Part shown: piece by piece, positions 20,411 through 33,044 of the stretch
Numbering within the stretch: the stretch's first letter is position 1
Layout: each line of letters starts with the position of its first letter
Assembly (NCBI RefSeq): GCF_008831285.2
Contig: NC_045140.1
Coordinates: forward strand, 1,715,528-1,779,527
Length of the DNA: 64,000 nucleotides
DNA from: Nymphaea colorata
Taxonomy: Eukaryota; Streptophyta; Magnoliopsida; Nymphaeales; Nymphaeaceae
Direction: 5' to 3'
Notes under the pieces: generated by a model
What the model saw: the letters and a program-made list of their open reading frames with translations, nothing else
What the model was told of the DNA's origin: nothing
Database searches by the model: none
Position numbers and translations under genes: made by a program

Positions 20411-23400
20411 TCATGTGTCACTCCAGACTGTAAAAATAGGAGCTCCATGACATACTGAAAGGTTTGATCTTGGCGCCATCTGTTGAACTGAATTTGGTGC
20501 CCAATTGTTGCAGTTTGAGTCCTGATCATAGTTGCTGGTGCTGCTGCTGCCTGGTTTAGTGAGGCTTGCTGCCTGCTGCTGGGAAAGATAATACATGTTT
20601 CTGCTAGAATATGGATCCACCTGCAGTATATTGTCATAACTGGAACTCCCCATCTTCTTGATATCACCATCGCCAAAACCAGCTGCTTGATTATGATCAG
20701 CCATCATCGGATTCAACGGAAGAACGAGGCCACCGTTGACGACGCCCTGGTAGTTGACGCCTGAACTCGAGCCTTGATCCAGGGAAGAGGAGTCCTGCAG
20801 GCTCATGAGATTATGGATGACAGATGAAGGCTGAAGGAAATTGTGGGTGCCGCTCATGTGGAGTTGCTGAATGTCTTGCATGGGGTTGTCTTGCTCTTGC
20901 TTGCACCAGTTCCTTTGTTGGTGAAGAAAAGGGTAGTGCTGCTGGCTGAGTGGCTGGGGCTGCTGGAACGCTATGATGGGCCAGCCATGGTGAGAAGGGT
21001 AGCCGGCCATGGCGTCGGCGATGTTGGAGGAGAGGTTGTCCGAGTCGGTCCTCCGGCCGTCGACGCTCGTTTCAGAAGACTCCGCCTCTTTCAGGCGCTT
21101 GGCCGCTCCGCCGATGGGAAGCGTGCTGCTCTCGAGGATGCTTTTCACATCATACCTGCTCATGTCGAAATTAGTAACTGCATTCAGACCCCTGAATTTT
21201 ATTGCAGCAATGTCATATGCCTCTGCAGCTTCCTCCTGAGTACCTGACAGTATATCATAAACCATTAGAGCGCGAGAGAGAGAGAAAGAAAGAGAGAGAT
21301 AGGCAATGGAGGCGTTACATCAATCAGAATCTCGATTCACTTACTGAAAGTTCCCAAGTAAAGGTCTTTGTTACCGGCAACTCTTCCTATCCTTGCCTGC
21401 CACCTTCCATGCTGATGGTGCCTGCACAAAGGAGTTGTTTTTTGATCATATAAAATGTGATGCATCAGTGAGCGAAGTTGTGCAATGTCCAAATGGAAAA
21501 CAAAAGGAGGAAATAATTTAATGGCCCTCTGTCAGATCAGGTTCCGCTGGAACAGTCGTATATAGTCACCATTCTTCCACGGGCAGACAGAAACATTTTA
21601 TTTCTTTACAGATTCAACCTGAACTGTGAAAAGTAATCAGAAAAAATGATCTCGCATAGAGTTATGGAATATTTTTTGGAATTGGATGTTAGATCTAAAA
21701 TCAGGGTCAGCGAACTTCTTATAGAAATATGACAAAAATATAACTCGCTTAATCATTATGTGTCCGAAATGGCTATTGAGAGGATTTTTTTGTCGAAATA
21801 TGAGTCGCTATAGAAGAAAAAACTTGACTAAGAATCACTGAGAAACTAGCTGATAAATTCATGTTAAATTAATACTTCAAAATGAATACACTAATCTTCA
21901 GACAACTCATCTAATATCTATTACCTTGTAACTCCTCGATAAATCGAGGCACCTCGTGAAAAACCACTGCTTTTCCTGCATTTCTCAGAGATGGATAACA
22001 TCGTTAACAACGCATATATATACTTCTGAGTTGAATGTGTATTCAAACAGATGCAGCTTTAAAACTGTTTCAAGAGAACGAATATATGTGCGTATCATGC
22101 ATACCTCCTTAAAGATGCAACATATTCCTGCCTAGTCATGTGCTTCATCTCCTCTAGCTCCTTCTCATAATTACTTATCTGAAAGAAACAGCAAAAGAGA
22201 TAAGTGAGATCTTCAATTCCCAGGAAAACCCAAGTGCTTAAATGCACAAAAGCAATTATTTTTTCTAGATAATGTGAAAGGTCGTTCCCTTTTTTCAAAA
22301 TAATAAACGGGAAGGGCACCACACAAGATTATGAATCTACACTAGGAAGTGGTAGCTAACCGGGAAGTTTGTTGTTGTAGTTGTTCCCCAGTATTTGAGT
22401 GCAGCTAAATCGTACGCTCTTGCTGCTTTCTCTTCCTTATCATAGCCGCCTGATCCAACAACACGAACAAAAGTTAGAAAAGATATTGAGAAAGGATAAA
22501 CTGTAGCGGTTTGATTTCTGTCAAATACAAAACCATATACGGTCTGAAGTAGTTTTGCTTACCAAGATAAACTGCAGTGATTTTAAGCCGAAACATACCC
22601 ATGTTGCAGAATAAGGAAAAGAGAGAGCAACAAGGTTAGAAAACAGATACCCAATGAATAGAAATGACGGATATTTATCAAAGAAATCAGAAACTAAGCT
22701 TCCTTTACCCTGTCTTCCCTTGCGAGTCTGTCCTTCCCTCCTGCAACTATTATCCCAGAGATGTGCTTCATATCTCCCAGTCCATCTATGCCTATAATAG
22801 GAGCATTAAGAACAAGAATAAAATCAATAAAGAAGATGAAGTAGGTGATAACCCAGAAAGAGACTATTTTCCTTCATCCTGAAATCTCGTATTGGAGTTA
22901 AAAAAAAAAAAAAAACCTGGTAACACCACGGTATATGGAGGTCCTCTGCCCAAACGTGTCAATGGACTTCCGGGGAACCGGCTCTATTGCACCAGTTTGG
23001 CTATCCAAACCCCTTTGCCTGTTCTCCGACGACGAGCTCTCGGCACCTCCTCCACCGCCACTGGCGGTGCGAACCGGCGCCGGCGAGCTCGACTGCGATC
23101 CGGTGCTCATCGACAGCGACAACGTTTGCATGTTGGGAATGTTCCCAGTTGCCGGAGATGTAGTGTTGGTGGCGCCGGCACTGCTGCTGCAGGCGCTGCT
23201 TTTGGTGTCCATCGGTGCAGGTTGGTTTCTCAACCATGACTTGATCATTGACAAGCCGATCGAATTGTTTCCGCCGGCGGTGGCTGGAAGTTGCAGTGAG
23301 CAGTCGGAGAACATGTAGTCACCTGAATTCTGCTCATAGGAGCCGGAAGTCAAAGCGTCGCAGCCGGATATCTTCGGTTCGGCGCCGTTCCCGAATGTAT

Positions 23401-23683
23401 GCGCGGCGCCGGAGTACATGGGGTCCGCTCCGGCACCGCTGCTACTACCACCCAGGAAGTCCTCCAACTTAGGTGCATCGGTATTGGTGGTTCTGCTCCC
23501 ACCGACAAGGGGCATGCTTTCCATTGATTTAAAAGCATTTGCGGTATTCCACTCTGCAAACCAGATACAGCAAATAAGAGAGAGAAAGAGACAAGTTCTC
23601 TTGTTGAAACTCATACTCATACAGTTTTCTCTCTTGTGCTTGGAGACTGCTAGTTATGGAATCAGTGTGTGAGAAAGGATACT

Positions 23684-23715
<32 letters not shown>

Positions 23716-23976
23716 ATGAGGTTGGTGGCTCCTATTGAGAGCTTCCAAAATACCAAAGGGGTTGTGCATGGAGGGAGCGGCAGCAGTGTCAGTAGACATG
23801 TTGAAGCAGTCACCGGAAACCTCGCCCGACATATCATCAGCAGCACCAAAATCCATGCCGGAAGAATCGCCGGAGATGAGTCGTTGAGGGTGCTGTGGGG
23901 GTTGAGAGAGGCCGTCTGTGGGAAGCTGCTGCGGTGAGAGGGAGAAGGCCAGCCAGTTGTTGATGGAAGAGGACAT
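20411..23976 (-). CDS. BBM: BABY BOOM-like AP2/ERF transcription factor (AINTEGUMENTA/PLETHORA clade), 9 exons
   Basis: A nuclear DNA-binding regulator of embryo and meristem identity. Coding exons, minus strand: 23976-23715, 23553-22917, 22791-22709, 22571-22563 (9 nt), 22449-22361, 22178-22105, 21975-21925, 21421-21345 and 21243-20411. They join in frame to 704 codons plus TGA. Motifs in order: WLAFSLSP (8-15), PKLEDFLGG (115-123), [11 protein letters not shown] (189-199, the motif typical of BBM-type members), LSLSMSTG (232-239), first AP2 repeat about 294-360 ([19 protein letters not shown], then [25 protein letters not shown]), linker [14 protein letters not shown] from 361, second AP2 repeat about 396-450 ([22 protein letters not shown]), and C-terminus FTVWSDT. 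The C-terminal third is Ser/Gln/Asn-rich, as in transactivation regions. No miR172-like site was seen, as expected for this clade. BBM rather than another PLT/AIL rests on the [11 protein letters not shown] motif. Confidence 0.93.
22563..22571 (-). other. BBM: 9-nt microexon of the BBM-like gene
   Basis: The exon is TTTATCTTG between CAG and GTAAGC. With the last G of exon 3 and the first two bases of exon 5 it completes V-Y-L-G in the first AP2 repeat. Without it, the frame and the VYLG strand are lost. A 9-nt exon at this place is a known feature of AINTEGUMENTA-lineage genes. Confidence 0.93.
23695..23713. repeat. GA/CT microsatellite touching the exon 1 donor of the BBM-like gene
   Basis: The minus-strand intron 1 begins GTCTCTCTCTC, so the splice donor is the first repeat unit. 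Read through, the frame would add a run of Leu-Ser codons rather than stop at once. Confidence 0.9.
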
Positions 23977-24282
23977 TTCTGGAGACTGGAGCGATGATGG
24001 GGCAAGCTAGCTAGCCAACTGCTTTCTTCTCTTCCTCCTTCTTCTTCTCTATCTACTCTCTTCTGAGGGTTCAGGAGGAGGGATCTTTTTAGTTACTGCC
24101 TGTGAGACAAAACCTGATACAGTGAGCGGCCATGATGGCAAAAGCAGAAGAAGATGAGATTCCTCCAAAGGATAACACCGGAGGCTGTGTTGGAGCAAGC
24201 CTTCGCTCAACTCTGCATCTTTTGGAGTTCAAGACAAGAAAATAGGGTAAAGAAAGAATGAATACGTATTAGGCCTTCACCA

Positions 24283-24288
24283 TTTATA
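24283..24288 (-). promoter_or_regulatory. Candidate TATA box of the BBM-like gene
   Basis: TATAAA on the minus strand within GCATATAAATGG, about 310 bases upstream of the BBM-like ATG. A start site about 30 bases downstream would give a 5' UTR of roughly 270 nt containing CT-rich tracts, as seen at 24001-24070. Position and context are reasonable but unproven. Confidence 0.5.
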
Positions 24289-24299
24289 TGCTCACTCTC

Positions 24300-27200
24300 T
24301 CTTTCTCTCTCTCCTTCAGTCTCTCTCATTCAAATAAATATAATATTCATCCTGATGGACCCTCCCCTTTGACATTCCAAATGACTTGACCTGGGCTTGG
24401 ATAAGAAATATGCTATCCTTTTTTTGCTAGGGTACACCTCTAAGAATGTGAGCTTTCCATCATGATTTGAAACCCTAATATAAGCAACTCATAATGTTAA
24501 AGATGCCAACATGCAATGCAAGCTGCAGATGATCAGTCAGTAAAGGATCCAAGTTAACATAAGGTTCGAACTAAGGTTACTGCTGGCAAAACTTCAACCT
24601 CAATGTTCAAACTAGACCTAATCAATGGCGTCGACTCGTGGCTTTGCATAAAAATATCAAATGCCGTGGATCCTGCACCAAATAGAGCTAGTCACTCACT
24701 GGACGTGCATCTCCCACTAGCTATTTTTCTAATCCATCACTCCCATAAAATAATGAAACTGTTGCTTTTCTGATACATTATTTGTGATCTGCATGTAGCG
24801 TGAATGACAAGAAGAGTATGGATTGATGCACTCTAGGTCAAATACAGGCACTCCAGATTAAATTGCAACTAGAATGGGTTTCACCCGAAGAAGCATGTGA
24901 AGTTTACGTTGTAGACAAGCTTTTGAACGTAAAAAAGAACCAGCAGATACCCAGATATTCTTGTCTCATCAGGAAGCTAAAACACCACTTTGCTGACCCG
25001 CGGGCCATCAAAAAACTACACGGAGCTAGCCCACTTGGACCCTTCTCCAGGTCCACTGGACCATGTGGGTGCCTGACATGGTTGGACCAAGTAGCCCGCG
25101 TTCAAGCCTGCAGAAACCGAAGCGGGGTCCAATGAAAGGGACCAACTAGGATTTGCTTTTAAACAGATATATAGCAGTACCATTTGTATCAGTTGCCAAA
25201 TTTCCATTAAAAAGAAGGAAAGAATAATTGGGACTGAGATCGCCTCAACTTCATGCAACATATAAACTGACTGGTGTCAGGGGTTCAGCGGCCGAGCCTG
25301 TCAATCATCAGTCTTCTGTGGGATTCAAAACCTGCCGGACAAAAACATGGAGGCCGGGCATCAGCCACCAGTAGGGCACCCTTCCACCGCCATCACCTAG
25401 CTAGCCCCTGCTAAAGTGGTGTCTCCTTGACCCGCTGTTCAGGCCTGTCGATTGTAAACTAGATAGAGATCAGACCCCTCCCCCCTCTCTCAAAGTCACT
25501 TTCTCTCTCTAAACACCTGTTGAAGGAGCAGCCTGACATGGAGTGACAAAAGGGCACACGCATTGCCTCCTCTTACTAGTTGTGCATGTGTCTTTTCATG
25601 TCAGGGGGGGGGGTTGTTTTTCCGAATCTCCTCTCTCTAAAATTCATTGGGTGTTGTGGGTGGTAGTCACCCCCCTTCTTCCCCTTCAACGTTTCCAGAA
25701 GAAACCCCCATTCCACTCGGCCATTTCCGCCTTTATAACATGTATTTTATTTTATTTATTCATTACTATAATATTGTTTCTTCATCTTCCTCCTGCTCCT
25801 GAAACTAATCATCAATCTACCCCCGAGCCATCCGGGCTAACCTCCCTTTCTTTTTATCTGCCACACAAAGCTGACAATTTGTGTAAAGTTGCTTGTATAA
25901 TGGGGAAAAAGGAAGCCTCTCTCTGCCGTTACTGCTGCTCCTGGTTCTGCTGCTGCTGCTGCAGAGTTGATTTATTTCTTTCAACATATTCATTTCAAAT
26001 TATAACTTATATAATTGGAGGAGAGAATAAAGATACGTGGTTACAAAAACAAAGATACGCTGGCGTGTTCATGTGCGGATGATTGACATCGACAAGTAAG
26101 AGCGAAAAATTTTAAATGAAACAGAATCTTGCATGAACGCATTCGGTCATGTGGAAATGACCAGATGGAGTCGAGAAATAAACTCGTTGCTTGCCATGAA
26201 ATGCCAAAAGGCATGCGTTTAGAATGGGAAGGTAGAAACGAAAAAAATCGGCACAAAGGTTTAGAAAACGGTTTTTCGCATGATCGAAGCAGGCAGAATC
26301 GTATCCGATATTAGAACGCCAACCAGATAAAAAACCAGAAACCATTAATCGTTCTTTCTTTGATCAGCAGCTGCTGAGTTTAGGAACCCGTTAGTGTTCA
26401 ACGAGATTAATGGCAGAGAGAGAAGCGGCTGATGACAATGCTGAAGAAGGAAGAAAAGAAGAAAAATTCAAACTGCCCACCTAAAAAAAAAAAAAAGTGG
26501 GAGGGAGGAGAGAAAAATATCGCTGCGGTGGAGATGGAGATACCTGCACCCTGGTTGGAGGACATAACCCATGTCTTCCGGGTTCTGAGTTTTGATTTCA
26601 TTCTCAATTTTCTGAGACAGCCTGCAATAATATATCACAATCAGAATCCCTTGGGTTTACAAGGAATTACACACAACTTTTCACTTTCCACACATACACA
26701 GTCTTCCCTCTTTCTCTCTCTCTCTCCTCCCCCCTTTATCTTTTTGGGGATGAATGTACGGTCGCAGTTTATTTAATTAAAAAAAAATGAGTACCCATCC
26801 ATTCTTGGCGTGAATATGAGAGGGAGAGCATAAGTGCATGGAACACTGTGTTTTTGACCGTCAATGAAGGAATCAAAGATGGTTTATAGTAAAAACACAT
26901 GGAAGAGAGGAATTAAAAATTATTAAACGTCTGCACACCATAAAATAAATGGCCTCGGTAATGTAATCGTATTATTATACCAACTTAACGATAAAAGACT
27001 CATCAAGTTTTTTCCTCTCTTCTTCTTATTAGTTATGATAATTACCAGCGAGGCAGTAACCCTATCTCTTTAGGGCGAGGGATGCAGGGAAATTACCACC
27101 GCCCACTCGATCTCCTCCAGAAGCCGGCACATGGTGCAAGTTGGCTTTAGCAGCCGCCACTCACACGATCCCCACTTTTTTTTTTTCATACCGATGCAAC

Positions 27201-28530
27201 ACTAGATCTTCTGCATCTTAATCTCAGTGAGTGCTGACATTTTTCTTCCTTTCTCAAAAGTATAACCGTATGAATATGATTTTTAAAAAATTTATAAATT
27301 AGTTTGAGTGTTAAATAAAAACTTTATATACGGATTGAGAATTAGAGAATTAATCCGGATTGCTTTTCAAATTTCACACGCTGTAAACCAAAATCCCATA
27401 GATGAAAAAGTAAATCCCTTATGAAGTGTTTGATAGCATCGGATTTAAGATCATTAAGATCTGAAAACAATAGACTTAAGAACCAACCTTTCCTGCTTCA
27501 AACTTAAACCCGACATTTTTTCGATGCAAAGAAGTAAAATAAGCTTTTTAAGTAGTGTGGATCTTAGATCACTAGTTTGATGAACAATGGATTTTACCAT
27601 GGATCTTTTGTCGTAAGCAAAAGCATGTCATGTCAAATCCACATGAGATCTATAGATTTCAAATATGAAGTAATGAAATGCACCCTTAGGTCCTCTCCGA
27701 TACTCATATGAAGAATATTTGGATTTATGTTATGTGTCAACACAAGTTACGTAAGCCAGCTTCTTAGCCATGGTTTGCCTTACAACTTCAACTCATTTAG
27801 GCCTCTCTCACTTGGCCGCTTGGGTTAGGGTTTTGTGCCACGAATCTATTTTCTAATTTCTTTTTTAAATACTTCATTTTTTATTTGTTAATTATTGTTT
27901 ACATATGTTTCTCTTTATTTCTTTAAAACAAATTCTTCTTGAAATATTTTATATCAATTACAACTCATTCAATTGAATAGCATGTTAAGTCAGTCAATTT
28001 GGTTCTTAATTGATGTTTAATTTCAATGATAGTATGATCCACTTGATTGAGTATTCACAATATATCACATGTAAAGTTATTTTTCAAAACCCAAAATGCA
28101 AGTACCATCATTTACAAATCCAAAAAACGAATTAACGTGTACAAATCCAGAAGACCAAAAAGATAAGAAACGTCTACCAATAAATCCTACATTGCATGGA
28201 AGGGCCTTCCTGCCAACTGAGGAGCAATGAGGAGTTTGATGTGGTTATAGACATTAAGGATGTTTGAAGGAAGCAGTAAAGGTTCTCATCTTCCCTCTAG
28301 CTGCGATTTTTGGAACCACCTCATCCACACAAGATAGGTGGAGACCTCTCAGTTAGTGGTTACAGTCTATTGATCCAAAGAGGCCAACACAAAATCCAAA
28401 ATTTCTATCTCTAAGATTAGTAGGTCACCTTCAATCCTTTGTATTTTGAGTTGATCCTGGCTGCAATAGAAGAGGCAAGTGTGGGCTGATATGGGCGATT
28501 GCCTACATAGCTTACATGAATTGCAATATT
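24300..28530. other. Gene-poor region upstream of the BBM-like gene
   Basis: No gene can be supported. A plus-strand ORF of 179 codons (25543-26082) is rich in Cys, Leu and simple-sequence codons and is probably chance. CT-rich runs occur near 24296-24330, 25480-25510 and 26700-26730. Any distal regulatory sequence of the BBM-like gene would lie here, but none is recognisable by eye. Confidence 0.55.
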
Positions 28531-28536
28531 TATATC

Positions 28537-28715
28537 TTTGAGGGGCGGAGCCAAAGGGGGCGCTGCCCCCCCCCCTTTTTTTAAGTTACACGGAAATTTT
28601 AAAAAATAATTTATCTTATATAAAAATTTTGAAAAATTATATTTCAGCTCTTATCAAAATTTTGGAACTATAGTTCGGCCTCCTTCATGAAAAATTCCTA
28701 GCTCCACCCTTGTAT
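28537..28715 (+). mobile_element. Short non-autonomous element with GGGGCGGAGCC / GGCTCCACCC-like ends (copy 1)
   Basis: Starts GGGGCGGAGCCA, has a C-run and an AT-rich body with ATAAAAATTTTGAAAAAT, then TAGTTCGGCCTCCTTCATG, and ends TAGCTCCACCCTTG. The end is the imperfect reverse complement of the start. The same body order recurs at 42292-42475 and 59805-59990. Confidence 0.65.
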
Positions 28716-29358
28716 ATAGAGATGCACCTTTAACTTTTACATATTGATATGCAGGTGTTTCTTAAAGTTTAAAATTTAAACTATTAATGTCCTTCAGGTA
28801 TAAATTTATAGTTTCGCCACTACATAGGTACTAGATCTGTGAATAGAAAAGGCTATTGTGCAACCAATTGATGTTGGTCTATACACCAATTGGCGCATAT
28901 GTGGCTAATCTATAGAGTTGATTAACACTTTTGACTACTTTCAATGCTTTGAATGAGAAGTTCGACATAGATAGCACAAATTTCATGCACCTCATCTTCA
29001 ATAGTTCTGCAAACACGATCATGTAACTGCTATTAGAAACAACAATGGTTGGTAGAGGAAAACCTACTCATTGAAGTTTCTTCATAGGGATATTAGATAT
29101 AAGGATAAAAATGTAAAGTGTATAATCTCTACAATGGCATGTGACCATACAAATTTTGAAGATATCAAGGAAGAAGAAAGTCAAGATGTGCACAATCAAA
29201 AGATGCTAATAATCAAGGAGGTTAAATATGGCCAAATTCTTGGACTATAATATTTGCGTTATAGTGAGAAGGAGATCACCAATGATATAAGCACTCATTG
29301 TCGAACCCCATATATATGTGTGTTCCTTCTTTCCTCTTGTTCGATCCATTGTCTTGTA

Positions 29359-29860
29359 TGGTATCAAAGCTTTGAAGGGATCTTCCGTTGAAGCACTATG
29401 GCATCATCGAGCTCTCCATCAAAGACATTTTTTCAATCTAGTATGCATGCTTCTCACTCTATTCTTCAGTCACCCAACAACTTGCAAAATTTCCTCTCTA
29501 TTAAGTTCAACTCGTAGAACTACTTCTTGTGGGCTTTTCAATTTACGCTCATCCTGATCACTTATGATCTGATGGGACTCATTGACGGAAGTTGTCTTGC
29601 TGCTCTTATGTTCAAAGGCATCAAATCCAAGGAGGTGGATCCTGAGTACAAGTTAGCTCAAGAGAGATGTTTCAACTTCTTATAAATAAGATCCTCTCTT
29701 CTCTTAGCAAGAGCATACACAGCCAGATTGTTGGCCACACCGCGGGCCAAAAGTCCATAGATGAGTATATTCTGCAAGCAAGGGTTCTGGCACACCTTGT
29801 CACATTGATGGAATTGCAAAACATGATGTTGATTCACAAAGTACATTTTGTTTCTATTTA
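29359..29860 (+). pseudogene. Broken Ty1/Copia retrotransposon: primer-binding site and gag start
   Basis: TGGTATCAAAGC at 29359 closely matches the initiator-Met tRNA primer-binding site that follows a 5' LTR (canonical TGGTATCAGAGC). A gag-like frame opens at ATG 29398 (MASSSSPSKTFFQSS), reaches the Copia gag signature KFNS-stop-NYFLW with an internal TAG at 29515, continues YDLMGLIDGSCL and ends at TAA 29683. The similarity then goes on in another frame (LLINKILSSLSKSIHSQIVG), so a frameshift is present. No protease, integrase or reverse transcriptase follows, so the element is truncated. It is an old, inactive copy. Confidence 0.75.
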
Positions 29861-31600
29861 ATGAGCAAATCGACAACAATGCAGTTATTAAACTCTGTTG
29901 TAGGATAAGTTGTGTCCTTTCCCAATTGGAAAGGCAAATTTATGAACTATATATAATTCACATCTGCTGCACCATGGGTCATGCCTGGATGTAGTTGTTA
30001 ATGGCATTGTCAGAACATTAGATGTTGGCATAGGTAGGGGCAGGGCCAGGATTTTCTTCAGGGGCGGGCCGACAGTCCAACCTCTGGATCTGAGTAGTGC
30101 CAAATTGAATTCAAATCCAAAAAATTTATGGTGCAATTAAAAAATTGTATTTTTTTCCTTGGCCAATGTGGGGCCATGGCCTAGCACCTGTTGAATGGTA
30201 GGGGATGGGAATTCCCTTGAGATCACATGTTGGAGATAAAAAATTAGCACTATGAATGATGATTTAGAATTGAAGAATGTTTTAGTAGTTCCTAACATCT
30301 AGAGTAATTTGCTTTCAAGGGGCCAGATAACAAGAGACTTATCGATGGATTTTTGTTTCTCACATTATCAATTTCAAATCAAGAACAATGAAACTTGCTG
30401 AAGGACATGGGCAATGGAACCCTTTGGTCATAGTTTATCACCCTTTTTTTTGTTAATTATATAATACTTTTGTTAAATTGGTGCCTCCCTCTCTCTGTCT
30501 ATCACCTTTTCCTTTTTCTATAGAAAAATTTCAACCAAATTATGTGGGCATTCTTCTTTGTTGTTGTTGGTAGGATTGATTATTAGGATTTTTAATGTGC
30601 AAACATCCTTATAATGTTGTTATGTTGCTTCTACCAATCGAGATTGCAAGCTGCTTAATTGGACTCAATGTGCCACAGGGGCAGAACCAGAAATGTAATT
30701 TTTTTTTTAAATTAAAGTGGGGCCATGGCCCATGCGAACCCTACCTTGGCTCTGCCCTAGTATGCCATCTTTGAGTGGGGCTACATCTACCACTGCCAGT
30801 AATGTAACAAGGGCTATTATAGCAGCCACCCACCTCTTAATCACTCAACTCTTGGATGGAAGTTCAATATGAGCTGGCTGAATACTCGCAAGTTAATTAA
30901 AAGAATTCCTTTCTTTTCCTTCATTGTGTTTTTGTCTTTTCCTTAAAAGTAGGCGCCCTTTTAGTGACATCTTTTTTTTTTAGAAAAGACATTTGAAGGA
31001 TAAGGGATACGTGAGATACTTTGGGAAGCAGAAAGTACCCCACAAACAAAAGAGAATTTTTCTATTTGTTGGAGACCAGAGCATCTTGACCACACATTTT
31101 GGGATGTCCTTATTTCACATATACATATATGCTTACTCATCCAATCTTAAAACAGTTAAATCAGATCTGGTGCAAAAATCTGAATCCCAATTACTAATCA
31201 GGTTTGGATTCTGTATTCGGGTACAATGAACTTGAATTTGAATCTATATCTAATAGTTGATTCAAATCCAATAAGGATTCGTTCCAATACATTTAAATGC
31301 AGATTTTATGCTAGTTGAATGTGAATTCAGTTTTAAAATGCATGACGTCTGACCCTGACTTGGAGTCTGGATGCAATTATAGCGAACTTCATTAAGCAGA
31401 ATTTGATGAAGGCTGCATTCTAACTGATTCCGTGTCATTTCCATCTTTACATGCATTTCTCTCATCTTATGCATGCTTAAAAGTTTGATGACATTTATTA
31501 ATTGTCACAATCTAAGAACCTAAACGAAAGAGAAGATTTTTATTCATTGGGAACGTTGAACATCATGTACTCCGCATCTAATGAGTGAGAGTTAGTTGAT

Positions 31601-31602
<2 letters not shown>
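29861..31602. other. Repeat-derived gene-free stretch
   Basis: Contains two more members or fragments of the GGGGCNGAGCC-ended family at 30047-30200 and 30679-30765. At 31150-31340 it carries degenerate AAATCTGAATCC / GGATTC-type repeats like those of the 54-55 kb element. No coding sequence can be supported. Confidence 0.55.
30679..30765. mobile_element. Very short member of the GGGGCNGAGCC-ended family
   Basis: Begins CAGGGGCAGAACCAG and ends TTGGCTCTGCCCTAG, a near-perfect inverted pair about 85 bases apart. The interior is a T-run, AAATTAAAG and GGGGCCATGGCCC. Confidence 0.6.

Positions 31603-31673
<71 letters not shown>
31603..31673. repeat. (TA)n microsatellite, about 71 bp
   Basis: Pure TA array directly followed by a foldback element (31674-31913). 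Confidence 0.97.
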
Positions 31674-31677
<4 letters not shown>

Positions 31678-31913
31678 TGGTGATTTGACTTTTAAAGTCA
31701 CCTTAGTTATCTAACCAAGACCATCCAATTTAACATGATGAATGCATGATGAATGGTTAAAAGAAAAACAAAGAGAAAAATATGATGGATATGTTCGTCA
31801 TCTAGTATTAGTTCTCACTTTTTTTCTTTATGTTTTTCTTTCAATCATTTATTTGCATCATATGAACGGCCTTGCTTAGATGGCTGAGTAATTCTAGATA
31901 GCTAAAGTCGCCT
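31674..31913. mobile_element. Foldback MITE-like element, copy A
   Basis: The element can fold on itself. The arm containing AATGGTTAAAAGAAAAAC pairs with GTTTTTCTTTCAATCATTT further on, and the outer TTAGTTATCTA pairs imperfectly with TAGATAGCTAAA. The unpaired core (31785-31818) is ATGGATATGTTCG then TCATCTAGTATTAG, and is shared with copies at 38493, 39434 (reverse) and 61635 (reverse). It abuts a (TA)n array on its left. No coding capacity. Confidence 0.65.
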
Positions 31914-32995
31914 ATGTGTATATGTATATAAAACATTGTGAAATGGTGGAACCCTCGAGCTGCTTCTAAATTTAAAGAGAGATACATGTGAACATGCTTC
32001 AAGACATTTCAAGAAACGCAGCTCTATGCATGCATGCAAGCAACACATGGGGTGAACGTGACTCAGCCCTTCTGGTCGGGCAACAACCACAAAATTGAGC
32101 CCCAGTGGCGCACGTGACAGTCGCTCGGCACGTGCAACTGCATGGGCAAGCGTTCCCTTCAAATTGTCCACTACAACATTTGAGTGCAGAAGAAGAGCTT
32201 TGTTTCTGCAGTGTCAAGTACAGTAGCTTGTTGCGGTGTCTCAACACCGTTCAACAGGCAACACGGGGGGAGAGGGAAGCTAACTAGGCAGATCCTTATA
32301 TATATATATATATTCCCTCATCTTTATCGATAAGATATTAAAATCACAAGAGTGTGAGGAATAAGTTTGTGTCTGATGTTTCATGAAAACATGGATGATT
32401 TTGAGGCAATGGTGCATTCAAAAGAGGCGCATGCTTGAGCAATTGGTGGATTCGAAAAGGTTATTCGATTTTCCCTCTGAATCTTGAGATAAATAATAGC
32501 GACCCACAAAAGTTCATGTTTGAGTTCTTCTTTTTCTTTAAAAGAGAAGAGATGATCGGAACAAAGAGTCCAAGCATCTCAAGTATAAATGCGTTCGACA
32601 AACTGAGTCATAACGAGTTTATTAGTGGTGGAATTTTATGACAAACAAGGAAGTATGAGCCCCCATTGTAAAAAGAAAAGATTTGTCAAATGTAATTAAG
32701 AAGTGAGGTTTGATTAGAATAAGGGGAGCTGCAGTGAGGAGCTAAGTGACGGGGAAGAACAATTGGTTTCGTTTGCTGCTCAACATGCCAAATTTCGTGG
32801 TCAACAATTCACACGGTTATTATTTAATTTCAGAGATGATTTATTAAAAAAATATTCAATTATAGTTAGTTTTTATTTTATAAAGTCTGTATAATATTCA
32901 AAGTTTAAGAAGTCAAGGTCAATTGTTATCGATGGAAGGACTTGGAGTTCAACTACCGTAAAAAGAATTTCAAACTTTGCGTCCACTAACCCCCA

Positions 32996-33001
<6 letters not shown>

Positions 33002-33041
<40 letters not shown>
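33002..33041. repeat. (TA)n microsatellite
   Basis: About 40 bp of pure TA in gene-free sequence, with no foldback element recognised beside it. Confidence 0.97.

Positions 33042-33044
<3 letters not shown>

Noticed and set aside
25543-26082. 179-codon plus-strand ORF with Cys and Leu runs
   Set aside because: Composition is dominated by simple-sequence codons, with a run of Cys from a TGC array, and no domain, signal or homologue is evident.
32095-32145. Two CACGTG words as a regulatory module
   Set aside because: G-box words occur by chance at this rate, and no gene start lies nearby.
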